A stretch of 64,000 nt of DNA from an uncultured Candidatus Melainabacteria bacterium. Its GTDB lineage: Bacteria > Cyanobacteriota > Vampirovibrionia > Gastranaerophilales > Gastranaerophilaceae. Shown here one piece after another: positions 26,961 to 34,991 of the stretch; position 1 is the stretch's first letter; each line of letters starts with the position of its first letter. The notes below the pieces were generated by a model that did no database searches, was not told the origin of the DNA, and worked only from the letters and a program-made list of their open reading frames with translations. The stretch spans positions 1 to 64,000 of the forward strand of contig CAKUUX010000010.1 of assembly GCA_934693165.1 (NCBI GenBank), written 5' to 3'. The position numbers and the translations under genes are program-made.

Positions 26961-27497
26961 CTAATTTAACTCATCATCTGTTGTATTTTCCTGCGATGCT
27001 CTATTTAATGATATTTCTGTAGTTATATCATTTTCATTATTATTATATGGTGATTCTGGGTTCATAGCATATACTCCAATAACAAAATATAATGCAACTA
27101 ATATTATAAAAAGCCATAAAATAATTTCTGGCCACCCAAATTTATATAAAGGATTATATAAATTCAATGAAAAACTTATATAAATAATAATAAAAATTAC
27201 AGAAATTACTAAATTAGCACTTCGTGTTTTACTAATTGTTTTACTATATAACAATATTGTATTTGAGATTAGTATAAAAAAAGCAAAATAAAGTAGTTGT
27301 GACAGCGAAGATACACAAAAATCCTGCCACTTAGCGTTTTTTAAATTAGTTATAGCAAGAGCAATCGCAATACCTGCTATCGGGACAAATGCTGGTAATA
27401 CATAATTATACATGTGAAAATCACATCCTGCTGTTTTTAATTTTTTATGCAGAGTTTTTATTATATTATCCTTTTTTGAAGCATTTTCATTATTCAT
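26961..27497 (-). CDS. Four-helix membrane protein, partner of the DGQHR protein
   Basis: The 178-residue protein has about four membrane segments (near 30-48, 62-82, 92-112 and 124-145) and a polar N/E/T-rich tail. I do not recognise a family. It heads a two-gene minus-strand operon with the DGQHR gene. A minus-strand TATAAT ends 6 bases before the ATG, which means no leader. A membrane effector with a nucleotide-binding sensor would be a typical abortive-infection design, but this is inference. Confidence 0.65.
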   Translation of the reverse strand: MNNENASKKDNIIKTLHKKLKTAGCDFHMYNYVLPAFVPIAGIAIALAITNLKNAKWQDFCVSSLSQLLYFAFFILISNTILLYSKTISKTRSANLVISVIFIIIYISFSLNLYNPLYKFGWPEIILWLFIILVALYFVIGVYAMNPESPYNNNENDITTEISLNRASQENTTDDELN

Positions 27498-27956
27498 GCA
27501 AAAATTATAACATAAACAGACATTATTCTTGTTGTTTTGTAAAATTTTTCTAATTTTATTCTTCTTTCACGCTAATGTTCGTGCAAAGGAGGTTTTATTA
27601 TGGAAAAGATTGGATTAAATATTGCACCATGGAGTTTAAGCAATTAAGCAAGTAGTCGGAAAATATTTATAATACTGTTTGTTATTGATTAGTTTGTTGC
27701 TAACCAACCGGAAATAGAAGAATGTTATAATCTTGCGCCGATAATTAAGCACCTACGAAATGATGCGGATGTATTGAATGAATTCTTTATAGACCACGAA
27801 AAAGAAGTTGAAATTTAAATATCGTTTAAAAGGTGTTTAAAGGCTGTTTTAATTGTGTTCAAAATTTGTTGTGTCGAAATGATGCGTTTTAGACATATAT
27901 AATTGATGTTTCTGCTTAAAAGAGTGATGAATTGTGTAGCTTGAAAGGAGCATGAT
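27498..27956. other. Gene-poor stretch with decayed gene pieces
   Basis: No intact gene lies here. AGGAGG before an ATG at 27601 opens a frame of only 15 codons, and a 41-codon end fragment follows at 27693-27818. A small inverted repeat CACG/CGTG lies near 27568-27583. The stretch looks like residue of deleted island genes. Confidence 0.5.
27601..27818 (+). pseudogene. Remnant of a short gene
   Basis: A good AGGAGG site and ATG at 27601 lead to MEKIGLNIAPWSLSN and then a stop. After further stops, a different frame from 27693 reads 41 codons ending in LNEFFIDHEKEVEI with a normal TAA. The end part has the rhythm of the C-terminal helices of CFI-box type small proteins, but the match is too weak to name. 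Confidence 0.35.
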
Positions 27957-28157
27957 ATGCTTGAAAAAGATTACAAACTTTACGGAACAAAGATTTTGAA
28001 TTTAAAAACAAAAGAAATTGGATTGTTAATTTGTCTTTTGGAAAACAAATTTGCCGACAAAACAGTAGATTTTGCGACTTGTGTTGACAAAAACGGCAAA
28101 CATTACAATATTGAACCTGATAATATTAGAGGGTTTGAAGATGATTTTGAAAAATAA
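27957..28157 (+). CDS. Small protein, duplicate of the transposon leader gene product
   Basis: The 66-residue protein is a clear paralogue of the product at 33607-33789: both share YGTKILNLKTKEIGLLIC, NKFAD, VDFATCVDK and YNIE.DNIRG. AAAGGAG is 5 bases before the ATG. Here it stands alone, whereas the other copy leads the transposition operon. It could be a regulator or a leftover of a second element. Confidence 0.65.
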   Translation: MLEKDYKLYGTKILNLKTKEIGLLICLLENKFADKTVDFATCVDKNGKHYNIEPDNIRGFEDDFEK

Positions 28158-28164
28158 ATATAAA

Positions 28165-28968
28165 TCAAAAACACTCTTGTATATCTCGAGTCCACCCTTG
28201 TTTATCATACTCAAGTTTTCCATATACGAGAGAAGTTAAAAGTTTAATTCTGTGTTTATATGGACCTTCTATAAGTCTTGCCATATACATTCTTGCAATA
28301 TTTGGATATGGGCGTGGGTCACAATGGTATAATTTTCCTATTAACTTATCGACATAACTTGTGTCCACTTGTTTATCAACTTTATCTTCATCTAACGCTT
28401 GTAAAATTGCACCCGCCAAATAATCTGCGATTTGTATGCATTTACAACTTTTATCACAAGTATATATTTTGAAATTTAAGCTACTATTTTTAGAAAAATT
28501 ATTAGCTATGTTTATAATTTTATTGTAATCAAGTCTATTGTTTTCTTCAAAAAACAATTCCAAACTTATAGGTGCCGTTTCATTTCTAAACATATACAAA
28601 AATTCTTTAAATAATATTGTTACAACGTGTTCGAAAATTTCCTGATAATTTAATTTATCTTTTTGTGCCATTTTACATATGTTTACTAATTCCATTTTAT
28701 CTTGAGCAACTACAATTGAGCGAAAATTCATTTGAGCAATTTTGTTTATAAAAACATTTCTTTGGGGATGTTTATCATCAGCAAAATGAAAATATTTACT
28801 CTTCTTTAATTTTTCTTTGGTGCTATCTATTTCGGTTTCGATATTGCTTACATCATTTTCTTCAATAATAATTGCAGATAACACAAACCAATATGAACCT
28901 CTATTGGTATCATCCTTTAAAAAGCTATTCCCTAAATCACCAGATTCATCAATAAATACTTTATACAT
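28165..28968 (-). CDS. DUF3800 protein
   Basis: The 267-residue protein begins VFIDESGDLG, the DUF3800 signature, and has FVLSAIII, KYFHFADDKH and a late KCIQIADYLAGAI motif, which give the acidic residues of an RNase H-like fold. The family is frequent in phage and defence regions; its activity is not settled. I prefer the ATG at 28968, since a minus-strand TATAAT at 28975-28980 overlaps the region of the earlier ATG and lies 6 bases before the chosen one. Confidence 0.78.
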   Translation of the reverse strand: MYKVFIDESGDLGNSFLKDDTNRGSYWFVLSAIIIEENDVSNIETEIDSTKEKLKKSKYFHFADDKHPQRNVFINKIAQMNFRSIVVAQDKMELVNICKMAQKDKLNYQEIFEHVVTILFKEFLYMFRNETAPISLELFFEENNRLDYNKIINIANNFSKNSSLNFKIYTCDKSCKCIQIADYLAGAILQALDEDKVDKQVDTSYVDKLIGKLYHCDPRPYPNIARMYMARLIEGPYKHRIKLLTSLVYGKLEYDKQGWTRDIQECF

Positions 28969-29017
28969 AGCTACATTATAATACAATAAAACTAATTGTT
29001 TTTCTGTAAATCTTATC

Positions 29018-29359
29018 CTAATTTATTTGTTGGTTTATCCATTCCATAATTACTAAAACGAGGTATTCTTGTTCGGATTTGGATAGTTCTCTATATTGGG
29101 GGAATTTGTGCCATTTTTCTATACAACCGCGGCAGCAGGTGGTGGTTGCGTGTTGAGCAATAAACACAGGGTGACCTCGCATTGGAGTTTGTTTGCCTTC
29201 ATTAACAGGTTCTGCAGGTGCAACTCTGTCCCGAATAAAATCGTAGGCATGAGAATAAATAGTATCAAGTCCTTTGTCTTTGATGTATTCAAGCTCTTTT
29301 GCCCTGAGCTTAAATCTACTCCTAAATTTTGATTTTGCTAATCTATCCAATATTTCCAT
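29018..29359 (-). CDS. DUF4186 protein
   Basis: The 113-residue protein contains the segment HPVFIAQHATTTCCRGCIEKWH and the end motif QEYLVLVIMEW, typical of DUF4186 proteins. The cysteine pair and the histidines suggest metal binding. Function is unknown in the family. The gene is divergent from 29377 with 17 bases between starts. No ribosome binding site is visible. Confidence 0.72.
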   Translation of the reverse strand: MEILDRLAKSKFRSRFKLRAKELEYIKDKGLDTIYSHAYDFIRDRVAPAEPVNEGKQTPMRGHPVFIAQHATTTCCRGCIEKWHKFPQYRELSKSEQEYLVLVIMEWINQQIN

Positions 29360-29376
29360 AAATTTATGATAACATA

Positions 29377-30177
29377 ATGAAGATGAATAAAACTAAAATT
29401 AAAGAATTAGAAGAAAAAGAACAAGTTGAAAAGTTTTTCAAAACCAAAGTTGGTCAGGAATGGTATGAAGGACTTGGTATTGTTGATTATGTAAAATCCG
29501 AAGCTCCAGATTTTAAAATTAAGACTATAAATGGCGTCACTATCGCATTAGAAATAACTAAATTTATAGCAGAAAATAAAAACCTTAAATTTTTTCAAGC
29601 ATTAACCAGAATAGGTAATAAAATATGCAAAGAAGCCGAAAAGAAATACAATCTTCAAATGCATATACTTATTGATAAATATGATGACAGAAAATTTAGT
29701 ATCCGTTGGAAAGATCATTTGGATTATGCTTATAATCCTGGTTTTTCAGAACTTCCTGATGCAAAAATTTTTAAACAAAAATTGCAAGATATTTTAAGAA
29801 ATAATATAGAGAAATTGAGAAAAGGTTTGCTTGTTCAGGAATGGATTCTGGTTGATAATGAACATTTTAAAATATCAATGGACCCTATTGCATGTCCTTG
29901 GACTGGGAAATATGATTGCCATGTCAATAATGCAGGCATGGTCAAGCAAAATCCCATTGATGAATTACAAATCTGTATTGATAAAAAGAATGATAAAATC
30001 AACTCGTATAGTGCAAATTGCAACAAATGTTATTTATTAATATATGTCCCCAATGCATATAATGCTAATTATTGTTCATTTGACAACTTGTTATTAAAAC
30101 ATCGATTTAATTCGAAATTTGAAAAAGTATTTTTGTATAGTGAAGAATCTGATATATCATTTGCTCTTAATAACTAA
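29377..30177 (+). CDS. Possible PD-(D/E)xK nuclease-like protein
   Basis: I do not recognise this 266-residue protein. The pattern EAPDFKIK followed by GVTIALEITKF (about 40-62) has the spacing of a PD-(D/E)xK nuclease centre with a T/K variant at the last site. The later part contains several cysteines and a YLLIYVPN strand. It is in the defence island and divergent from DUF4186. TATGAT ends 6 bases before the ATG, as in the other leaderless genes. Confidence 0.55.
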   Translation: MKMNKTKIKELEEKEQVEKFFKTKVGQEWYEGLGIVDYVKSEAPDFKIKTINGVTIALEITKFIAENKNLKFFQALTRIGNKICKEAEKKYNLQMHILIDKYDDRKFSIRWKDHLDYAYNPGFSELPDAKIFKQKLQDILRNNIEKLRKGLLVQEWILVDNEHFKISMDPIACPWTGKYDCHVNNAGMVKQNPIDELQICIDKKNDKINSYSANCNKCYLLIYVPNAYNANYCSFDNLLLKHRFNSKFEKVFLYSEESDISFALNN

Positions 30178-30188
30178 ATGTACTTTAA

Positions 30189-30596
30189 TTACATTCCTAA
30201 AATATCTCTTTCAACTATTTTTACAATATCTTCCGGTAAAAATTCTTCCTTTTTAGACTTTAGTTTTTGTTTTGTTTCAGTTATTTGTTGTTTTATCTGT
30301 GGCAAATTTTTCAAAATATTCATCACCGAATACATTTCTGCCTGTGGAGTTTGTTGATTATTGTCAATATCATTTGAGATTTTATCTATAATTTTTTGTG
30401 CAAAATTCAGCAGTTCACGATTAAAGAGTTCCTGCTCTCGGCCTTTTTCAAACTTCTTTCTATCCCATTCATATTCTTTCTTTCAATAAAATAAAGTCCT
30501 GCGCGAAAGGTCAAGTTTTGTGCCAATCACATCAAGTGGTTGTTTTTCGTAAACATATAAATGCTCTGCCTGCTTTAATTTATCCAATTTTGTCAT
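30189..30596 (-). pseudogene. Mu-like DUF1804-type DNA-binding protein, broken by TGA
   Basis: A frame of 136 codons from ATG 30596 to TAA 30189 is intact but for one TGA at 30483-30485 (codon 38). It would read YEKQPLDVIGTKLDLSRRTL-FY-stop-KKEYEW, where families with this helix-turn-helix carry Trp (YWKKEYEW). It follows the 184-residue gene by 2 bases, so it was the last gene of the transposition operon. The nonsense change suggests recent decay. Confidence 0.65.
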
Positions 30597-30598
30597 AT

Positions 30599-31153
30599 TT
30601 ATACCTCAAAAATTATTCTGTCTACTGTAAATTTTGTTTTATCAGATAATCTTCGCACCTGAAAATTACAAGTTCTATTAACTATTCCAAGATTTTGGAA
30701 ATATTTAATCATCTGATTTAGAAGTGCCAAAGTATTTTTCAGTACTTTTGGTGGAAAATTTCTGCTTTTACAAAAATAATAAAATTCATGAACATCGTTA
30801 CAAGTTATGTCATTTAAGTTTTTATTTTTAAAAAATGGTGCAATGTAGTACTTCAACATTCTGCTATATCTTCTATAAGTATTTAATTTGCAATTGTTTT
30901 TGACATAATTTTCTAAAAAATAATCAATCGCAGCACCAATTGTAATAACCTGATAATTTGTAGTTTGTTTTACGCAAATAATAAATTCCTGCTTTATCTT
31001 CTCTTCCTGATATTTATACAAACCCTGTTCAAATACCAATTTACCCTCGTTCAAAAGGTGTTTAAGTTCTGTTTTACAATCACATTCTGCAATCATATTT
31101 ATTTCATCAAGTGTAAATTCTTTTAAATGTTTTGCAAGTTTTTCTATATTCAT
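30599..31153 (-). CDS. Core-binding-domain protein, integrase-like without catalytic part
   Basis: The 184-residue protein has a segment (about 75-165) with the look of the SAM-like core-binding domain of tyrosine recombinases: AIDYFLENYV, TYRRYSRMLKYYIAPFFK, LNDITCNDVHEFY. The catalytic R-H-R-Y domain is absent. It overlaps the ATPase gene by 4 bases (ATGA). It may be a DNA-binding accessory to transposition, or a shortened integrase. Confidence 0.55.
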   Translation of the reverse strand: MNIEKLAKHLKEFTLDEINMIAECDCKTELKHLLNEGKLVFEQGLYKYQEEKIKQEFIICVKQTTNYQVITIGAAIDYFLENYVKNNCKLNTYRRYSRMLKYYIAPFFKNKNLNDITCNDVHEFYYFCKSRNFPPKVLKNTLALLNQMIKYFQNLGIVNRTCNFQVRRLSDKTKFTVDRIIFEV

Positions 31154-31830
31154 ATTAACTCCTTCACAATCTCAATCGTAATCTCAGTCAAGCGATTCTC
31201 ACTCGCAACAATTTCAAGCTTGTTTATCAATTGCACAATTTGTCTAAACCTATTGTATTTCTTATGTATAAATTCAATAGCATCAATATTTACTTGGACT
31301 TCTGAAAGTTGTTCAAATATTTGTTTTAAATCTTGTATAGAGAATGTTTCAAACTTTACAATTTCAGAAAACCTATCAAAAAGATGTTTGTATCGCTCGA
31401 GTTTTTTATGTGCCAACCCCATACCAACAAAGATTATTGGACAATCGGTTTCATCATGAATATCTCTCAAAATTTCTATTGTCTTCAAGTTGTTCATTAA
31501 GTAATCGATTTCATCAACTATAATTAATTGAGGTTTTTGTTTTAATTTTTGTACTATCAAATTAAAATTATCTGAGGTTAAATATCTTGGAATTTCGTCC
31601 ATTTCTTTTGCAATTTCTTCTAATAGCCAGCGTCCAGTCATAAGATTTGTCGCTCTCAAATATATCGCATCATATTTGCAAGCCAACCATAATGCTGTTT
31701 GAGATTTTCCAAGTCCCGGCTCTCCATATACAAGTCCCATTTTAGGAATATTCTTTGGCTTGTTTAGAAGATTTTCAACTAAACCAATAAAATTTTTCAC
31801 GTTCGTTGTTTTAACAAAAATTCTATTCAT
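31150..31830 (-). CDS. MuB/TnsC-like AAA+ ATPase
   Basis: The 226-residue ATPase has Walker A GEPGLGKSQTA (about 37), Walker B LIIVDEIDYL (about 103) and a sensor-1 region PIIFVGMG. Such proteins bind target DNA and activate the transposase. I place the start at 31830: TAAGGAG lies upstream and the frame overlaps the end of the transposase gene by 8 bases; the longer frame to 31881 lies inside that gene. It is shorter than MuB (312) but like TniB and other compact relatives. Confidence 0.82.
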   Translation of the reverse strand: MNRIFVKTTNVKNFIGLVENLLNKPKNIPKMGLVYGEPGLGKSQTALWLACKYDAIYLRATNLMTGRWLLEEIAKEMDEIPRYLTSDNFNLIVQKLKQKPQLIIVDEIDYLMNNLKTIEILRDIHDETDCPIIFVGMGLAHKKLERYKHLFDRFSEIVKFETFSIQDLKQIFEQLSEVQVNIDAIEFIHKKYNRFRQIVQLINKLEIVASENRLTEITIEIVKELI

Positions 31831-33604
31831 AAAGTAATTTATACTCCTTAGTTTGTTTAAATTTTTCAATCCATTTATCATTCGGATTATTTTTGATTAA
31901 ATACTCATATTTTTCTGCATTATTCTTGAATATTTTTTGAACACATTTTGAACGCTCTTTGAACTCAGTTTGAACAGGGTTTGAATTTTCTTCAAGCATT
32001 TTGGTTTCTAAATATTTAACTTCGTCGTTAGATAAATATTTTTGGACGGCATTTATGGTTTTCTTATGCAACTTTCTTTGTTTTACAAGTTTTTGTTTAT
32101 AATCCTCAAAATCTGTAACCGTACCTAATAATTTTGCCATCGGATGAGTTTCAGTTACACGTCCTGCCGTACATAAATATTCACCTTTTGTCGTATAAAC
32201 TTTAATGCTCGTCAGGTCAAACAAATTGTATTTAATTAGCACTTTACTTTTGAAACCGTATAATCTTTCATCAAAATAATCACAATTTAAAAATCTTATA
32301 CCATTTCTTTGAATTGTTTTAACTTCAGTTGCTAACATTAAATCGTCAAGTAAGTTAATATTAATATTTTGCCTTTTACGTTCTTCTAACACTTCTGCTA
32401 TTGTTTTATCTGGTGCATTAGGACAAGGTTGAGAATTTTTAAAATTCAACCACATATCTATCATTTTTATTGTTTCATCTAAAGTAGGTACAAAATCGTT
32501 ATGTAATTGTTTGTGCAACTTTTCATTTCTCATTAAATAGGCTGGTTTATTTTGAATAGCACTTCCGACATAACTTGGTAAAAGTTTTTCAAAACCCTCC
32601 TGAAATTCTTTGAAAAATCTTTCAATAACTTTTGCTCTTGCATTATATGGTCTTGCAAATACTGTTTCTATACCTAATTTTGAATAAAGACCATTAAATC
32701 CTAATTCTGTAAAACCTTTATCATTTGAGAATGAGTTTGGCTCTCCAACGAAAACTCCTCGTTTCCGTTTCGAGCCGACACTCCCGCTACCGCATGTAAA
32801 ATATTTAGCTCTAAAAGCTCTACCGTTATCTTGGTAAACTATTTTAGGTATCATATCTAAATTAATAATTGAATTTCTTAAAGCGCTTGCAATACATTGT
32901 GTATTTTCTTCTAACATAATTTCATAACCAACTAATGCTGTTGATTTCCAATCAAGAAAACCAACTAATGTTGCTCTTGAAGCTTTACCTGTAAAAGGAT
33001 TAATTACATTAAATGCCAATTTATGTCCGTCAGCTACAAGAATATCCCCAACTTCTAATAAACTTGCATCACGTTTTATATATGGTTCAACTTTATCTGA
33101 TAGTGCTTTTTCACCATCTCGAGCTAAAACCCATTTGTCATAATTATTCTTTTTAAACCAATTAGCATATTTTCTAAAAGTAATATCTGCTGGAATATAC
33201 GATTGACCTTGTTCTTTTAATTTATATTTTGTAAGTGCTATGGCTTTACCAATACAAAGTCTATTGGGATGCAAAAGCAGTCCCATAAATACTTTTATTT
33301 CTTCATCGGTTAAACAAGTTCGGTATTCATCTACCTTTGCATATTTGTATTGAGGGATAAGTTTTGTATAATCTTCAGTTCCATTGAGAATGTTTTTCCA
33401 ACGGTGAAGTGTGCCTCTACTGATTTTACCTAATATCTCAAAAAGATATGAATTACTTGTATTATGCAAATTAACAAAATCATAATCAGCTTGAAGTTTA
33501 TTATCTGATTTTTTACGAAATTCTTTCCATTGATTAAGTAAATCCAATCTTGCTAAGGCAATTTTCTTTGATTTTTCTGGTGTGAATATAATTGAACTTT
33601 CCAT
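31823..33604 (-). CDS. Mu/TnsB-like DDE transposase
   Basis: The 593-residue protein has an N-terminal helical DNA-binding part, a central rve-type catalytic domain with D in LVADGHK (about 195), D in YQDNGRAF (about 257) and E in KVIERFFKE (about 326), and a C-terminal beta-barrel part as in the Mu transposase family. It is followed by the ATPase gene in the usual A-B order. No clear inverted ends or target duplication could be assigned by eye, so the borders of the element are open. Confidence 0.85.
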   Translation of the reverse strand: MESSIIFTPEKSKKIALARLDLLNQWKEFRKKSDNKLQADYDFVNLHNTSNSYLFEILGKISRGTLHRWKNILNGTEDYTKLIPQYKYAKVDEYRTCLTDEEIKVFMGLLLHPNRLCIGKAIALTKYKLKEQGQSYIPADITFRKYANWFKKNNYDKWVLARDGEKALSDKVEPYIKRDASLLEVGDILVADGHKLAFNVINPFTGKASRATLVGFLDWKSTALVGYEIMLEENTQCIASALRNSIINLDMIPKIVYQDNGRAFRAKYFTCGSGSVGSKRKRGVFVGEPNSFSNDKGFTELGFNGLYSKLGIETVFARPYNARAKVIERFFKEFQEGFEKLLPSYVGSAIQNKPAYLMRNEKLHKQLHNDFVPTLDETIKMIDMWLNFKNSQPCPNAPDKTIAEVLEERKRQNININLLDDLMLATEVKTIQRNGIRFLNCDYFDERLYGFKSKVLIKYNLFDLTSIKVYTTKGEYLCTAGRVTETHPMAKLLGTVTDFEDYKQKLVKQRKLHKKTINAVQKYLSNDEVKYLETKMLEENSNPVQTEFKERSKCVQKIFKNNAEKYEYLIKNNPNDKWIEKFKQTKEYKLLYE

Positions 33605-33606
33605 GG

Positions 33607-33789
33607 TTAATTTAACCCTCTAATATTATCTAATTCAATATTGTATCTTTTGCCTTGCTTATCTACGCAAGTTGCAAAATCTACTTCACCATCGGCAAAT
33701 TTATTTTTCCAAATGCAAATTAGTAAACCTATTTCTTTTGTTTTAAGGTTTAAAATCTTTGTTCCATAAAATTGATAATATTTTTGCAT
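33607..33789 (-). CDS. Small leader protein of the transposition operon
   Basis: A 60-residue protein beginning MQKYYQFYGTKILNLK. AAAGGAGG stands 6 bases before the ATG at 33789, so the upstream ATG at 33816 is less likely. It ends 2 bases before the transposase start. A paralogue lies alone at 27957. The composition suggests a small beta-rich fold; the conserved Cys pair could matter. Regulatory role is a guess. Confidence 0.68.
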   Translation of the reverse strand: MQKYYQFYGTKILNLKTKEIGLLICIWKNKFADGEVDFATCVDKQGKRYNIELDNIRGLN

Positions 33790-34192
33790 ATGCACCTCCT
33801 TTGGTTGCATACACATCTATCACTCTTTGTCTTAAAGAAATCAACTCCTTGTCTCAATCTCAGAGACACTTTGACACATCTCAAAATACAAGAAATTTCA
33901 AATTGGGCTTTTTGTACTCATTTTGTCCAATGGCTAAAAGGTAAATGAGTTCAACGATAGAGGCAAATTTAATTAAAATTATAGAAAATTTTGTGGACTT
34001 TTGAGTACCCGAAAAGTTCCTTTTGGTGTACTTTGAAACTCAAATCTCATTTTAAAAAATTAGCCTCAATTAGCCTAGATTTGGGAAAGTTTATATAATC
34101 AAGCAAATCCAAATTGGACTAATAAACCCCATAAACCTCAGCAGAGCTTTTGTCGGGTTGAAAGTCCTTACAAAGTCTAAGGATGACAAAAT
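33790..34192. other. Gene-free right end of the island
   Basis: No gene is seen here. The stretch has repeated AAGTTCC/TTTTGAGTAC/GTACTTTGAAACTC words (about 33995-34050) that could be transposase binding sites near an element end, and the start of the tRNA-linked repeat at 34193. No consensus promoter for the transposition operon stands out. Confidence 0.4.
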
Positions 34193-34274
34193 TGTCGATA
34201 GGGGGACTTGAACCCCCACGGCTTTCGCCACATGCACCTCAAGCATGCACGTATACCAATTTCGTCATATCGAC
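34193..34274 (-). tRNA. tRNA-Leu(GAG)
   Basis: On the minus strand the 82-base sequence folds into a cloverleaf: acceptor GTCGATA/TATCGAC with discriminator A, anticodon arm CATGC-TTGAGGT-GCATG with anticodon GAG (34238-34240), and T-arm GGGGG-TTCAAGT-CCCCC. CCA is not encoded. The last 18 bases of the gene are repeated at 19458-19475 and mark the island integration site. Confidence 0.92.
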
Positions 34275-34298
34275 CTAGATATTTCTTATAATAAATAA

Positions 34299-34991
34299 TT
34301 AAAGTCCTTTTGGATTCCAATTTACAAGTAATTTAGATTGTGTATTTCCGTTTGGAGTTTGTACTTGTTTTTCTGAAAATCTCACAACTGGCCAGAATAA
34401 AAATACTGCTTTTCCGATAAATCTATCTTCTTCCAAAAAGCCCCAATATCTGCTGTCTTGTGAATTTCCTCTATTATCACCCATCATAAAATAATTATGT
34501 TCTGGAATAATAAATGGACCACAATATTTTACGTTAGAGCAATCAGGGTAGTCGTATTCGTCCATAATATATGGTTCATTAAGTCTGTTATCATTTATAA
34601 ACACACCAAATTTACCATTTTGTTCTTTCTTAACTTCAAATTTATCTCCAGGCATCCCGACAACACGTTTGATATATGCAATATCTTTACACCAAAAACC
34701 TGTTAGTCTTTGAAAAACTTTTACTGGTGAATATTTTAAGTCTTGTGACGGTGGGTAAAATACCATTACATCACCACGTTTTGGAGTTGAGTAAAAACGT
34801 GAAAATCTTTCTACAAAAATTCTATCTCCTTCATTCAATGTTGGTTTCATTGAGCCTGAAGGTATCCAACGAATTTCTCCTATAAAAAATCTAATAATTA
34901 TAACCATTACAATGACAAAAACGGCTGTTTCTATTATTTCTTTCATAGCTGGTTTTATTTTTGCGTATATTTCTTTATAATCTAAGTTCAT
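34299..34991 (-). CDS. lepB: Signal peptidase I
   Basis: The 230-residue protein has one N-terminal membrane segment, SGSMKPTL with the catalytic serine (about 42), AYIKRVVGMPGD with the catalytic lysine (about 101), and GDNRGNSQDSRYWG near 170. It removes signal peptides from exported proteins such as those at 18159 and 54958. It overlaps the prenyl synthase gene by 4 bases and is the last gene of a minus-strand cluster, next to the tRNA. Confidence 0.92.
   Translation of the reverse strand: MNLDYKEIYAKIKPAMKEIIETAVFVIVMVIIIRFFIGEIRWIPSGSMKPTLNEGDRIFVERFSRFYSTPKRGDVMVFYPPSQDLKYSPVKVFQRLTGFWCKDIAYIKRVVGMPGDKFEVKKEQNGKFGVFINDNRLNEPYIMDEYDYPDCSNVKYCGPFIIPEHNYFMMGDNRGNSQDSRYWGFLEEDRFIGKAVFLFWPVVRFSEKQVQTPNGNTQSKLLVNWNPKGL

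Larger units (their letters stand above)
19458..34210. mobile_element. Defence island integrated at tRNA-Leu(GAG)
   Basis: The 14.7 kb between two 18-bp direct repeats holds only accessory genes: Hachiman, DpnII-type restriction-modification, DGQHR plus membrane protein, DUF3800, DUF4186, a possible nuclease and a Mu-like transposition operon. The intact tRNA stands at the right end and the 3' fragment at the left, as expected after site-specific integration into a tRNA 3' end. No complete tyrosine or serine integrase is visible; only a core-binding-domain protein at 30599 recalls one. Housekeeping genes (plsY, lepB) flank both sides. Confidence 0.72.

Noticed and set aside
30483..30485. TGA read as tryptophan in this organism
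   Set aside because: TGA is used as normal stop elsewhere (for example at the fixC end, overlapping the fixX start) and all other genes use TGG for Trp.
33935..33960. Sigma-28-like promoter at the right end of the island
   Set aside because: TAAAAGGT with AACGATAG has too many mismatches and no gene follows.
30189..34210. Tn7-like or CRISPR-associated transposon at tRNA-Leu
   Set aside because: There is a TnsB/TnsC-like pair near a tRNA, but no TniQ, no TnsA, no cas gene and no repeat-spacer array. The 18-bp repeat fits an integrase-type attachment site better.
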